Below, one piece after another: positions 39,588-48,000 of a stretch of 64,000 nt of DNA. A model generated the notes under the pieces. That model did not search any database. It was not told where the DNA came from and saw only the letters and a program-made list of their open reading frames with translations. Origin of the DNA: Streptomyces peucetius (GTDB taxonomy: Bacteria > Actinomycetota > Actinomycetes > Streptomycetales > Streptomycetaceae); contig NZ_CP107567.1 of NCBI RefSeq assembly GCF_025854275.1, positions 3,410,001 through 3,474,000 on the forward strand. Reading direction: 5' to 3'. Every line of letters begins with the position of its first letter. Position 1 is the stretch's first letter. A program made the position numbers and the translations under genes.

Positions 39588-41084
39588 ATGGACGAGACCG
39601 CACACGCCCTGGGCGCCGCCGCCACCCTCTGGGAGCTCGTCGACCGCCGGGCCGCCCTCACGCCGGACCGGCCCGTGCTGCTCCAGGGCGGGCGCCGTCT
39701 CACCTTCGGTGAGCTGCGCGACCGCGCGGAGCGGACCGCCGCCGGGCTGTACGCGAAGGGCGTGCGCCCCGGCACGGTCGTCGCCTGGCAGCTCCCCACC
39801 CGTATCGAGACGGTGCTGCTGACCGTGGCCCTCGCGCGGCTCGGCGCCGTGCAGTCGCCGGTCATTCCCTTCTACCGGGACCGCGAGGTCGGCTTCGCAC
39901 TGCGGGAGTCCCAGGCCGCGTACTTCGCGGTGCCGGGCGAGTGGCGCGGCTTCGACTTCACGGCCATGGCCCGGCGCACCGGCGCCCGCGGCGTCTTCGA
40001 GGCGTACGACTCGCTGCCCGACGGCGACCCGGCGGCGCTGCCCGCGCCGCCCGCCTCCGGTACGGACGTGCGCTGGATTTACTGGACCTCCGGCACCACG
40101 TCCGACCCCAAGGGCGTGCTGCACACCGACCGTTCACTGATCGCGGGCGGCTCGTGCCTGGCGCACGCCCTGCGGCTGTCCGGGGACGACGTCGGCTCGA
40201 TCGCCTTCCCGTTCGCGCACATCGGCGGCCCGGACTACCTGGTGATGCTGCTGCTGTACGGGTTCCCCGCGGTCCTCTTCGAGACGTTCGCGCTGCCCGA
40301 CGCGCTCGACGAGTACCGCCGCCACGGCGTGACCACCGCCGGCGGCTCCACCGCCTTCTACTCGATGTTCCTCGCCGAGCAGCGCAAGCAACCCGGCGTC
40401 CGGATCGTCCCCACGCTGCGGCTGCTCGCGGGCGGCGGCGCCCCGAAGCCGCCCGACCTCCACCGCGCCGTGGTCGGCGAGATGGGCTGCGTCCTCACCC
40501 ACGGCTACGGCATGACCGAAGTGCCGATGATCACCATGGGCTCGCCCGACGACTCGGAGGACGACCTCGCCCACACCGAGGGAAGACCGCCCGCGGGCAT
40601 GGAGATACGGATCGTCGACGGCGGGATCCGGCTGCGCGGCGAAGCGGTCTGCAAGGGATATCTGGACCCCGCCGCGACGGCGGCCGCCTTCGACGCCGAC
40701 GGCTTCCTGATCACCGGCGACCTCGGCCGGCTCACCGACAGCGGCCACCTGGTGATCGCGGGGCGGGTTAAGGACGTCATCATCCGCAAAGGGGAGAACA
40801 TCTCGGCCAAGGAGGTCGAGGACCTGCTGCACGGCCATCCGGCGGTGGGCGACGTGGCGGTCGTCGGGCTGCCGGACGACGACCGCGGAGAACGCGTCTG
40901 CGCGGTGGTGGAACGGGCGCCGGGCGCGGCGGACCCCACGCTGGAGCAACTCACCGCGCATCTTCGCGCCGAGGGCCTGTCCGTCCACAAACTCCCCGAA
41001 CAGCTCGAGGTCGTGGACGCGCTGCCGCGCAACGAAACCCTGCGCAAGGTGCTCAAGTACAAGTTGCGCGAACGGTACGCGTGA
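39588..41084 (+). CDS. AMP-forming acyl-CoA ligase (cyclic-acid or FadD17-like)
   Basis: A 498-residue ANL ligase. The P-loop is YWTSGTTSDPKGVLHT, followed by THGYGMTEVP, GRVKDVIIRKGENISAKEVEDLL, and a C-terminal ETLRKVLKYKLRERYA in which the catalytic Lys is probably in RKVLK. The N-terminal part (LVDRRAALTPDRPVLLQGG, LGAVQSPVIPFYRDREVGFAL) resembles ligases for cyclohexanecarboxylate and related acids. ATG 39588 has GGAGGTG at 8 nt. It is the right-hand end of the regulon and is followed by a strong hairpin. It and the ligase at 8848 are different enough to suggest two different substrates or two stages of one pathway. Confidence 0.88.
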   Translation: MDETAHALGAAATLWELVDRRAALTPDRPVLLQGGRRLTFGELRDRAERTAAGLYAKGVRPGTVVAWQLPTRIETVLLTVALARLGAVQSPVIPFYRDREVGFALRESQAAYFAVPGEWRGFDFTAMARRTGARGVFEAYDSLPDGDPAALPAPPASGTDVRWIYWTSGTTSDPKGVLHTDRSLIAGGSCLAHALRLSGDDVGSIAFPFAHIGGPDYLVMLLLYGFPAVLFETFALPDALDEYRRHGVTTAGGSTAFYSMFLAEQRKQPGVRIVPTLRLLAGGGAPKPPDLHRAVVGEMGCVLTHGYGMTEVPMITMGSPDDSEDDLAHTEGRPPAGMEIRIVDGGIRLRGEAVCKGYLDPAATAAAFDADGFLITGDLGRLTDSGHLVIAGRVKDVIIRKGENISAKEVEDLLHGHPAVGDVAVVGLPDDDRGERVCAVVERAPGAADPTLEQLTAHLRAEGLSVHKLPEQLEVVDALPRNETLRKVLKYKLRERYA

Positions 41085-41128
41085 CAGCGGGGCACGCCCC
41101 GGCCGCGGCCGCGGCCCCGGTCACGGCT

Positions 41129-41164
41129 GCGGCTCCGGTCCGGTCCGGTCCGGTCCGGAGCCGC
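41129..41164. terminator. Hairpin with CCGGT-repeat loop between convergent genes
   Basis: A 10-bp stem (41129-41138 against 41155-41164) encloses a loop of tandem TCCGG units (about four copies). It lies between the convergent CoA ligase and EF-hand genes and should stop transcription from both sides. Confidence 0.6.
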
Positions 41165-41180
41165 GGTCGGCCGAGCCCGC

Positions 41181-41696
41181 CTATTCCGGCTCGGGAGTGA
41201 CGTAGTAGGCGGCGAAGGCGGACAGGACGTCCTCCTCGCCGATCCGTCCGTCCCCGTCCGTGTCCAGTGCCGCCCCGGCCGCCGCCGCGACACCGGCGTC
41301 GACGCCCAGCGCGCCGAGCACACGCTCCACGCCCGCAGGGGTCACACCCCGGCCGTCCTCGTCGGCGACCCTCATCACGGCGTGCACGAACGGGCGGGCG
41401 ATCTCGCCGAACCGCTTCGGGTTGTCGCGCAGTCTCTTCACCGCGCCCGTCACGAACTCCTCACGGGTCACCCGCTGGTCGCCGTCCACGTCGGCGATAC
41501 CGGCCATGCCCTGCCAGAACGCCTCCGCACCGCTGTACAGGTCCTGCCCCCTGTCGGAGCGGGCGGTCACGGAGAACTCGGCGAGCAGCCTGGCCGCGGC
41601 GGAACTGAAGTCCTCGCGGTCGATGTAGCCGTTGCCGTCCTGATCGAAAGCGGCGAAGCGGGAAGCGATCTTCCGCTCGTACTCTGCGCTGTCCAT
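41181..41696 (-). CDS. Four-EF-hand calcium-binding protein (calerythrin-like)
   Basis: A 171-residue protein made of EF-hand helices. Loops read DQDGNGYIDRED (residues 18-29), DVDGDQRVTREE, DEDGRGVTPAGV (third loop weakened at the last chelating position) and DTDGDGRIGEED. Length and loop spacing match calerythrin and the Streptomyces CabB-type proteins, cytosolic calcium sensors or buffers. No signal peptide is present. The ATG at 41696 gives the family N-terminus; no strong ribosome site precedes it. Function beyond calcium binding is unknown. Confidence 0.92.
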   Translation of the reverse strand: MDSAEYERKIASRFAAFDQDGNGYIDREDFSSAAARLLAEFSVTARSDRGQDLYSGAEAFWQGMAGIADVDGDQRVTREEFVTGAVKRLRDNPKRFGEIARPFVHAVMRVADEDGRGVTPAGVERVLGALGVDAGVAAAAGAALDTDGDGRIGEEDVLSAFAAYYVTPEPE

Positions 41697-41944
41697 GCGG
41701 GGAGCGTAAGGCCCCGGAGGCCGGGGTGGGTACGCGGCCGGACGATTGCACCGCGGCGACATCGGGGCGAAGGGCAGGTGACGGGTGTGCGACGGGGCGT
41801 ACGGGGGCGCGCAGGTGAGGCGCGGGGGCGCGCGGCGCATCGGGGCTCCTGGGGCGCAGGGGGCGTCCGGGACGGCCGGGACGGGGGATCTTCGGGAGTT
41901 TCGGGGCTTTTCCGGCGTTACGGTCTTTCGGAGCATTTCCGGCG

Positions 41945-42319
41945 TCAGGCGGTGAGCGGCTGCGCACCGTCGTCGGTGGCCGAGCCCGTGTCCGCGTAGA
42001 CCTCGAAGAGGCGGCGCACACCGAGAGCACCCAGCACCCGGTTGACGTGCGAGCCGTCCTCCGCACCACGGGCCGGCAGGATCAGCCGCAGCCTGCCCCG
42101 ACACGAGCGCATCAGCCGCCGCGCGGCGATCAGCACCCCGACGCCGCTGGAGTCGCAGAAGAACACCTCGGAGAGGTCGAGCACGACATCGTGACGACCG
42201 GCGGCGACCGCGTCGTGCACCCTCTGGCGCACCACCGGCGACGACACGAGATCGAGCTCTCCGCGCACATGCAGCACGGTCCACGAGCCCTGCCGGGTCT
42301 CGGCCACATCGAGCATCAC
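41945..42319 (-). CDS. STAS-domain anti-sigma factor antagonist
   Basis: A 124-residue STAS protein: WTVLHVRGELDLVSSPVVRQRVHDAV, then VVLDLSEVFFCDSSGVGVLIAARRL, where the Ser pair in DSSGVG is the phosphorylation site of the SpoIIAA/RsbV family, and LRLILPARG. It would bind and neutralise an RsbW-type ATP-binding anti-sigma protein until phosphorylated. The GTG at 42319 follows GGAGGG by 7 nt; an ATG one codon later is possible. It is divergent from the ECF sigma gene, with 301 bp between. Confidence 0.9.
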   Translation of the reverse strand: MMLDVAETRQGSWTVLHVRGELDLVSSPVVRQRVHDAVAAGRHDVVLDLSEVFFCDSSGVGVLIAARRLMRSCRGRLRLILPARGAEDGSHVNRVLGALGVRRLFEVYADTGSATDDGAQPLTA

Positions 42320-42620
42320 GTCTGGACCCTCCTCATGCCGGTCGCAGAAGACCGGAAGCTGCCCTTCCACTGCCGCTGCCCGAGCGGCCGTCGCTGAAAC
42401 GCGACATTCGTCACGGAGCGCTCTCACGGGGCGTTCTCACGCCTTCCCCACACCTCCCCCACGGGTTCTTACCCGTCTTGGCCCGTACCATCCCGGGACC
42501 ACCGGAGGGGCGTGGTTCGACACAAAGGCACGTGCGTTGTCCGCCCGGCGCACTACATTCGAAATGAACGACGAGTACGAGGGCAGAGGCAGCAGGGACC
42601 GAGCGCAGTTTGGAGGCCGC
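42320..42620. other. Divergent promoter region between the STAS and ECF sigma genes
   Basis: No gene of its own is supported, although the sigma frame is open upstream (a TTG at 42537 and an ATG at 42564 are in frame). It should hold both divergent promoters; I cannot assign hexamers with confidence. Confidence 0.35.
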
Positions 42621-43199
42621 ATGACGAAGGACGCACCACCGCGCTGGGACCGCAGGATGCAACAGCGGCTGGCACGGGGCGAGGCCGCCGCGCTCGGCGA
42701 GCTCTACGACAGGTTCGCCGCGCTCGTGCACAGCCAGGCCCACCGAGTGCTCGAGGACGAGGAGGCGGCCGACCAGGTCACCCGCGAGGTGTTCGGGTAC
42801 ATATGGGAAAACCCGGACGCCTATGACCCCAGGCAGGGCTCCATGCGGTCCTGGGTGGCGAGGCTCACCAACAGCCAGGCCGTGCACCGGCTGCGCCAGA
42901 GCGAGGCCGCGGCCCTCGCGGAAGGCGGCGGCACCACGGAGGAACTGGAGCAGAAGGTACGCAGGGCTGCCGTCGCGGCCCGCGCCGACTACATCGTGAC
43001 CTCCATGCCGGCGCCGCTGCGGGCCGCGCTGGAGTCGGCGTACTTCCAGCGCAGGGACTACCGCCAGACCGCTGCCGACCTCGGCGTCACGGAGGACGAG
43101 GCAAGGCGGCGGCTTCGACTGGGGCTCCAGCTGCTGTCGACCGCGAACACCCGCGCGCTCGAGGGCTCCTCCCCGCCCCGCTACGGACGCGCGCTGTGA
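42621..43199 (+). CDS. ECF-type RNA polymerase sigma factor
   Basis: A 192-residue ECF sigma factor. Region 2 covers about residues 18-85 (ALGELYDRFAALVHSQAHRVLEDEEAADQVTREVFGYIWENPDAYDP and SMRSWVARLTNSQAVHRLR), and region 4 about 125-170 (RAALESAYFQRRDYRQTAADLGVTEDEARRRLRLGLQLL). The ATG at 42621 has GGAGG 4 nt upstream and is preferred to upstream in-frame starts at 42537 (TTG) and 42564. Its 3' end overlaps the anti-sigma gene by 4 bp (GTGA), the usual coupling. The promoter it recognises may include its own, but I could not assign one. Confidence 0.92.
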   Translation: MTKDAPPRWDRRMQQRLARGEAAALGELYDRFAALVHSQAHRVLEDEEAADQVTREVFGYIWENPDAYDPRQGSMRSWVARLTNSQAVHRLRQSEAAALAEGGGTTEELEQKVRRAAVAARADYIVTSMPAPLRAALESAYFQRRDYRQTAADLGVTEDEARRRLRLGLQLLSTANTRALEGSSPPRYGRAL

Positions 43200-44701
43200 G
43201 CGGGCCTCCGGCCAGCGGCGGTGACGACGGCGAGGAGGTGCGCGGCGTGCCGCGCATACCGTCGCCGCGTGCCGCGGCGGACGACCTCCACCCCGGCGCG
43301 TACCGCCCGCCGGCGCCGGAGCCGCCGAAGGCGGCAGGGCGGCCCGAGCCGGCGCGCCGGGCCGAGCCGGACGCGGTGCCGGACGCCGACGCGGACAGCC
43401 GCGGGGCCCGCCCCGACGGCACGGACGTGCCCGGCACCACCGGCACGGACACGGCTGCCGACACCGCCGGTGCCCTTGCTCCCGACACGAACGGGCCGTG
43501 CCCGGCCGGGACCGACGACGCGGACGCGGAACGGCCCACGGCGGACGGCACCGACGCGGCCCCGCCCAGGGCGGACGACACGGGCACGGCGGCCACGACC
43601 GCCGCGCCCTCCCACGCGCTGCTGAAGTCGCTGCTCGGGGCGTGGGCGCTCGCCGCCTGCTCCGCCGAGGAGACGGCGGCCGTGGAGGAACACCTCGGCG
43701 AGTGCGCCCCGTGCGCGGAGGAGGCCCTGCGCCTGAGGGACGCGGTCGGGCTGCTCCACACCGATCGCGACCTGGACCTCGACCCGATGCTGCGGTTCCG
43801 GGTGCTGGAGAACTGCCTGGGCCGCCGGCCCGCCCGTATCCCGGTGCCCGCCTGGGCCGACCCGTACGACGCGGAGACCGCCAGGCTGGACGCGCTGCTG
43901 CGGGACATCGGCGATTCGGAGTGGCACGCGCCGGTGCGGCTCAAGTGGTTCGACGGCAGGGCACAGGTGAGCCGCCGTACGACCGTGGCCGGTGTGATCG
44001 GACATCTGATGGCCGTCGACGGACTCGTCGTCGGCGCGCTCGGGCTCGACGATCCGCTGGGTCACCACGCGCCGTTGCTGCCGGCCGCGCGTACCGAGTC
44101 GTTCTGGGACAGCGCGGACCGCCCGTCCACCGGCGCGATCCGTGAGCCGTGGCGCGACCAGAGCCACACCCTCATCCGCACGGTGTCCTTCGCGAGCCGG
44201 GGTGTCGCCGAAAAGTCCGTGTCGTACGGGGCGTTCGCGATGCCTCTGCGGGACGCGCTGCTCGACCGGGCCTTCGAGTGCTGGATCCACGCGGACGACA
44301 TCGCCGACGCCGTGGACTACCCGTACGCGCCGCCGAGCGGTACGCATCTCAACCGCATGATCGACCTGGCGGCCCGGCTGCTGCCGGCTGCCCTCGCCGA
44401 GCGCAGGCGGGCGGGGCTCGCCGGGCCTCCACGGCATCTGGTCGCGGCGGGCTCGCCCGGACGCTCGCTCCATCTGGAGGTCGAGGGCTCCGGCGGCGGC
44501 AGCTGGTACATCGCCCTGGACTCGCCGGCCGCCGTCGCGTCCCCCGACCGGTCGGTCGCCCAAGTCGCGCTGGACGGTGTCGAGTTCTGCAAGCTGATGG
44601 CCGGGCACGTCTCCCCGGAGGAGGCCGCCGCAGGTCAGGACGGCGATCGGGAGGCGATCCGGGACGTGCTGTTCGCGGCCGCCGCGCTGAGCCGTCTGTG
44701 A
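43196..44701 (+). CDS. Zinc-finger anti-sigma factor fused to a maleylpyruvate-isomerase-like (DinB-fold) domain
   Basis: A 501-residue protein with three parts. Residues 1-140 are a disordered Pro/Asp/Thr/Ala-rich head. Residues about 142-190 form a ZAS/zf-HC2 anti-sigma domain with His166-x3-Cys170-x2-Cys173 (HLGECAPC) and an upstream Cys in LAACSAEE. Residues about 225-500 resemble the mycothiol-dependent maleylpyruvate isomerase N-terminal fold (RLDALLRDIGDSEWHAPVRL, VAGVIGHLMAVDGLVVGAL, ECWIHADDIADAV). No membrane segment is seen, so it is a soluble anti-sigma factor. Its GTG start overlaps the sigma stop. The isomerase-like part may sense thiols or a ligand. Confidence 0.88.
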   Translation: MSGPPASGGDDGEEVRGVPRIPSPRAAADDLHPGAYRPPAPEPPKAAGRPEPARRAEPDAVPDADADSRGARPDGTDVPGTTGTDTAADTAGALAPDTNGPCPAGTDDADAERPTADGTDAAPPRADDTGTAATTAAPSHALLKSLLGAWALAACSAEETAAVEEHLGECAPCAEEALRLRDAVGLLHTDRDLDLDPMLRFRVLENCLGRRPARIPVPAWADPYDAETARLDALLRDIGDSEWHAPVRLKWFDGRAQVSRRTTVAGVIGHLMAVDGLVVGALGLDDPLGHHAPLLPAARTESFWDSADRPSTGAIREPWRDQSHTLIRTVSFASRGVAEKSVSYGAFAMPLRDALLDRAFECWIHADDIADAVDYPYAPPSGTHLNRMIDLAARLLPAALAERRRAGLAGPPRHLVAAGSPGRSLHLEVEGSGGGSWYIALDSPAAVASPDRSVAQVALDGVEFCKLMAGHVSPEEAAAGQDGDREAIRDVLFAAAALSRL

Positions 44702-44739
44702 GGACGGCGGCTGCCGGCCGCCCTCAGGCGGCGCCGGCG

Positions 44740-45045
44740 TCACTCCCCGCCGACGCTGAGGTTCGGGTTGCCGTCCGGGCCGTGGGGTTTCAGCTCCACC
44801 TGAATCGTGTGCGTGGTGTCGCGTGCCGCGGTCCCGCCGCCGCCGGCCGTCAGCACCCCGATCCGCAACTCGGCCCGTCCGCTGCCCTCCCGCCGCACCT
44901 GCACCGCGAACTCGAGGTGCACGCTCTCCACGCTGAACCGCAGATCGCGTCCCGCACCGGCCTGTTGGGCGCGCTCCAGCTCGTCCCGGACCTGCCCGAT
45001 CACCTCTGCCAGTCCCACTACCGCGGTTTCGTCACGCTCAGCCAT
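44740..45045 (-). CDS. Trypsin-co-occurring domain (trypco2) protein
   Basis: A 101-residue protein of the trypco2 type: GLAEVIGQVRDELERAQQAGAGRDLRFSVESVHLEFAVQV, where the alternating strand precedes RIGVLTAGG, and the ending HTIQVELKPHG. Trypco domains are found beside trypsin-like peptidase and NTPase or kinase genes in proposed regulated conflict systems of multicellular bacteria. Here the start codon is only 36 bp from that of a divergent trypsin-kinase fusion, so the two must share one regulatory stretch. No membrane or signal segment is present. Its biochemical role is unknown; a regulatory or substrate-recognition partner of the protease is the usual proposal. Confidence 0.82.
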   Translation of the reverse strand: MAERDETAVVGLAEVIGQVRDELERAQQAGAGRDLRFSVESVHLEFAVQVRREGSGRAELRIGVLTAGGGGTAARDTTHTIQVELKPHGPDGNPNLSVGGE

Positions 45046-45081
45046 CGCGTCCCCCGCCTTCCGTAGTTACCGTTGAGCAGT

Positions 45082-48000
45082 ATGAGCGAGCCGCTTCGCA
45101 CCGCCAACTCCATGGCGCAGGAGGAGAGTTGGCGCGTACGGCTGCTCCGTGGCCCGGACCGGGCCGGCAGGCCGCTGGGTGCCGGGGTGCTGCTCCCCGG
45201 CGGGCTGGTGCTCACCTGCGCGCATGTGGTCCTCCTCCGCCCCGGCTCCTCCGGTGTCCGTACCCCGCTGGAGGAGGTCTACGTCGACGTGCCACGGATG
45301 CCTGCGGGCGACGCGACGCAGCCGCTGCGGGCCCGGCTGCTGAGGGAGTACCTGGTCATGCCGACGGGGCAGTTCGGCGGCGACCTGGCGCTGCTGAAAC
45401 TCGATCACGAGCCCGCGGTCCCGCACGCCGTGCTGCACCGCCAGATCCCGGCGCGCGGCGACATGGTGCACTTCACCGGATACCCGGAGGACCTGCCCGG
45501 CGGTGAGCATCTGGACGCCCGGCTGATGGGGCGCGGCGGTCCCGCGCCGACCCCGGAGTGGGTGCAGCTCGACGCGCTGAACGCGCCGTACGTGGTGCGG
45601 CGCGGGTACAGCGGGTGCGCGGTGGTGCACAGCCGTACGCGGCGGGTCATCGGCATCGTGGCGCACCAGTTCGGCACGCCGCAGGCGCGGGTGCACCGTG
45701 ACCACGCGTACATGATCCCGACCGAGACCGTGCTGAAGCATCTGCCGCTGGAGCGGCTGGGGCTGACGGTCACGGGGAAGCCGGCCGTCTCGCACGACGT
45801 CGCGGTCGCGCACGAGCGGACCGCCTCCGGGCGGGTGCCGGGCCTGCACCGGCGGCTGACCCGGTGGCTGGACGGCGCGCCGGACACCGATCCGGTGGAG
45901 CCCGTGTTCGCCGGGGAGGGCGAGCACGACCTGCTGCACACGGTCAGGTCGGTGCTCACCCTCGCCGACCGGGAGCAGAGTCCGCCCGAGGCGCCGCAGT
46001 CCCGGCCGAGCGGGACGGGCGCCGCGGACGGGGCCGACGATCCGCAGGCGGGCACCATCGACATCGCCGTCGACGCGACGAATCGGACCGTGGCGGACCT
46101 GGCCAGGGACGCGGCGGAGCGCATCGGCCTGGACCCGCTCCCCGACGGCACGGGCGGGGACGGCGGCCCGGACGGCCGGTCCGGCCGCACGGGCGGGGAC
46201 GGCGGCCCCGAGGGCACAGGCGGCCCCGGCGGCGGCGCCCCGCGGCCCGGCGGTGACCTGCCGCCCGGCGGTGACCTGCTCGCGCGGATCGCGGCGGAGA
46301 GCCCGCCGCTGAGCGCCGCAATCCTGTCCGTCGACCGGTCGGCCTCCACCGACGACGAGATGCTGCGGCTCCTCACCGCGCTCCTCGCCCGCGGCCAGAG
46401 CCGGCTGCTGCTCGTCTTCAGCGACCCGCGCTCGCCGCTCCTCGCCCGGGTGCGCGCTGAACTGCTCGGCCCCCACTGGGCCGCCCGTCGCACCGAGCGG
46501 CTGGGCACCCGGGTGAGCCGGCTCGCGGAGACGGAGCAGCGGCTGCGCGGGCTGTCCGGCCGGCGGCCCCCGGAACTCGCCCCTCGGTTGCGCCGGACGC
46601 TCGGACAGCTCGGCCCCGAAGGCCCGTTGCACGGTTCGGAGGACCAGCCGCACGCCCTCTTCCGCTGCGCCGTCGACATCGAGGCCGCTCTGCTGGTCGC
46701 GGAGACCGCCGAGCAGGAACTGGCCGGCCCGGCGGGGCCGCGCGAGTTCGTCGTCGGGCCGCCGGGCGACGGACTGACCGATCTGCCCTCCGTCGCCGTG
46801 CGCGACCCGGACGCTCTCGTCACCGAGCGGACCGGGGACCGGCTGGAGGGCGGCGAACGGCTGCACCAGCAGTACGAGGTGGTGGGACCCATCGGCCAGG
46901 GCAACCACGGCAAGGTGTACCTCGCCCGCGACCTGCTCCTGGAGAACCGTCCGGTCGCCCTCAAGGGCATCCTCGACCCGGGCGATCCGGCGGCCGTGCT
47001 CCAGGCCCACCAGGAGCGGCTGCGGCTCGTCAGCCTCAATCACCCCTCGGTCATCCGGGTGGTCAACTACGCGCGCCACGAGCCCACGGCGGCCGAGTTC
47101 ATCGTCATGGAGTTCGCCGACGGCGCGCCCCTGTCCTGGGTGGGGTCCCGGATCGCGCGGCGCGTCGAGCCGTTCGCGGGGCCACGCGTACGCGAGTTCA
47201 TCGTCGCGTACGGCCTGCTGGTCCTCGAGGCGTTCGACCATCTGCACGAGGAGGAGAGACTCGTCTACGGCGACCTGTCGCTGACCAACGTCCTCCACTG
47301 CGGCACCGGCATCAAGCTCATCGACGTCGCGGGCGTACGCGAGCCCGGCGCGCCGGGGCCGGTCAGCCACCGGCCGCCGGACAGCGGGCCCACCGGCGGG
47401 ATGACCACCGCGGGCGACCTCTACACGGTCGGCGCGGTCCTCGGCGAGCTGCTCGCCAAGGACCCATCGCCGCCGTCCGACCTCGGCACCGAGTCGCTGC
47501 GGCGGGCCCTGTCCCGCGCGACGGCCACCGACCCGCGGCAGCGCTACGCCTCCGCGCAGGAGATGGCCGTCCAGCTGCGCGGTGTGCTGCGCGAACTGCG
47601 GTCGCTGCGGCTGGATGAGGAGACGTTCGAACCCTCGCCGCTCTTCGACTCGGCCGCCATCGCCCTCGACGGCCGCCTGGGCAGGCCCCCGCCGCTCGAG
47701 CGCTGGCGGGCGGACGGCCCGGCCGACCGGCTCGGCGCGCATGTGCCGGAACCGGCGGAGGCGGCCGTGGCCCTGCCGGTGCCGAAGGCGGACGTGCAGG
47801 ACCCCAACTGGAAGGAGCTGCAGCGCACCTCGTACGACGATCCGGCAGGTCTGCTCCAGCTCAGCAACGAGTGGCTGCCGTCGCCCGAGCTGCATCTGCT
47901 GCGCTGCCGGCTCCATCTGGAGCTGGCCGGCACTCGCCGCCACGGCCGCGACAAGGAACTGGTGACCGCCGCGGTGGAGCTGGAGCGGGCCGGGGGGCTG

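Noticed and set aside
8848..41084. Cluster as a secondary-metabolite biosynthesis locus
   Set aside because: There is no polyketide synthase, NRPS, terpene synthase or precursor-peptide gene. The CoA ligases, FadE, crotonase and Ltp proteins form a degradative set.
8848..41084. Operator as a KstR or KstR2 sterol motif
   Set aside because: KstR sites centre on AAC-N2-GTT and KstR2 sites on CAAG-N2-CTTG. The palindrome here is CTGAC-N5-GTCAG, with different half-sites and spacing.
41129..41164. CCGGT pentamer repeat as a variable-number or phase-variation tract
   Set aside because: It lies outside coding sequence in the loop of a hairpin between convergent genes, so terminator function is the simpler reading.
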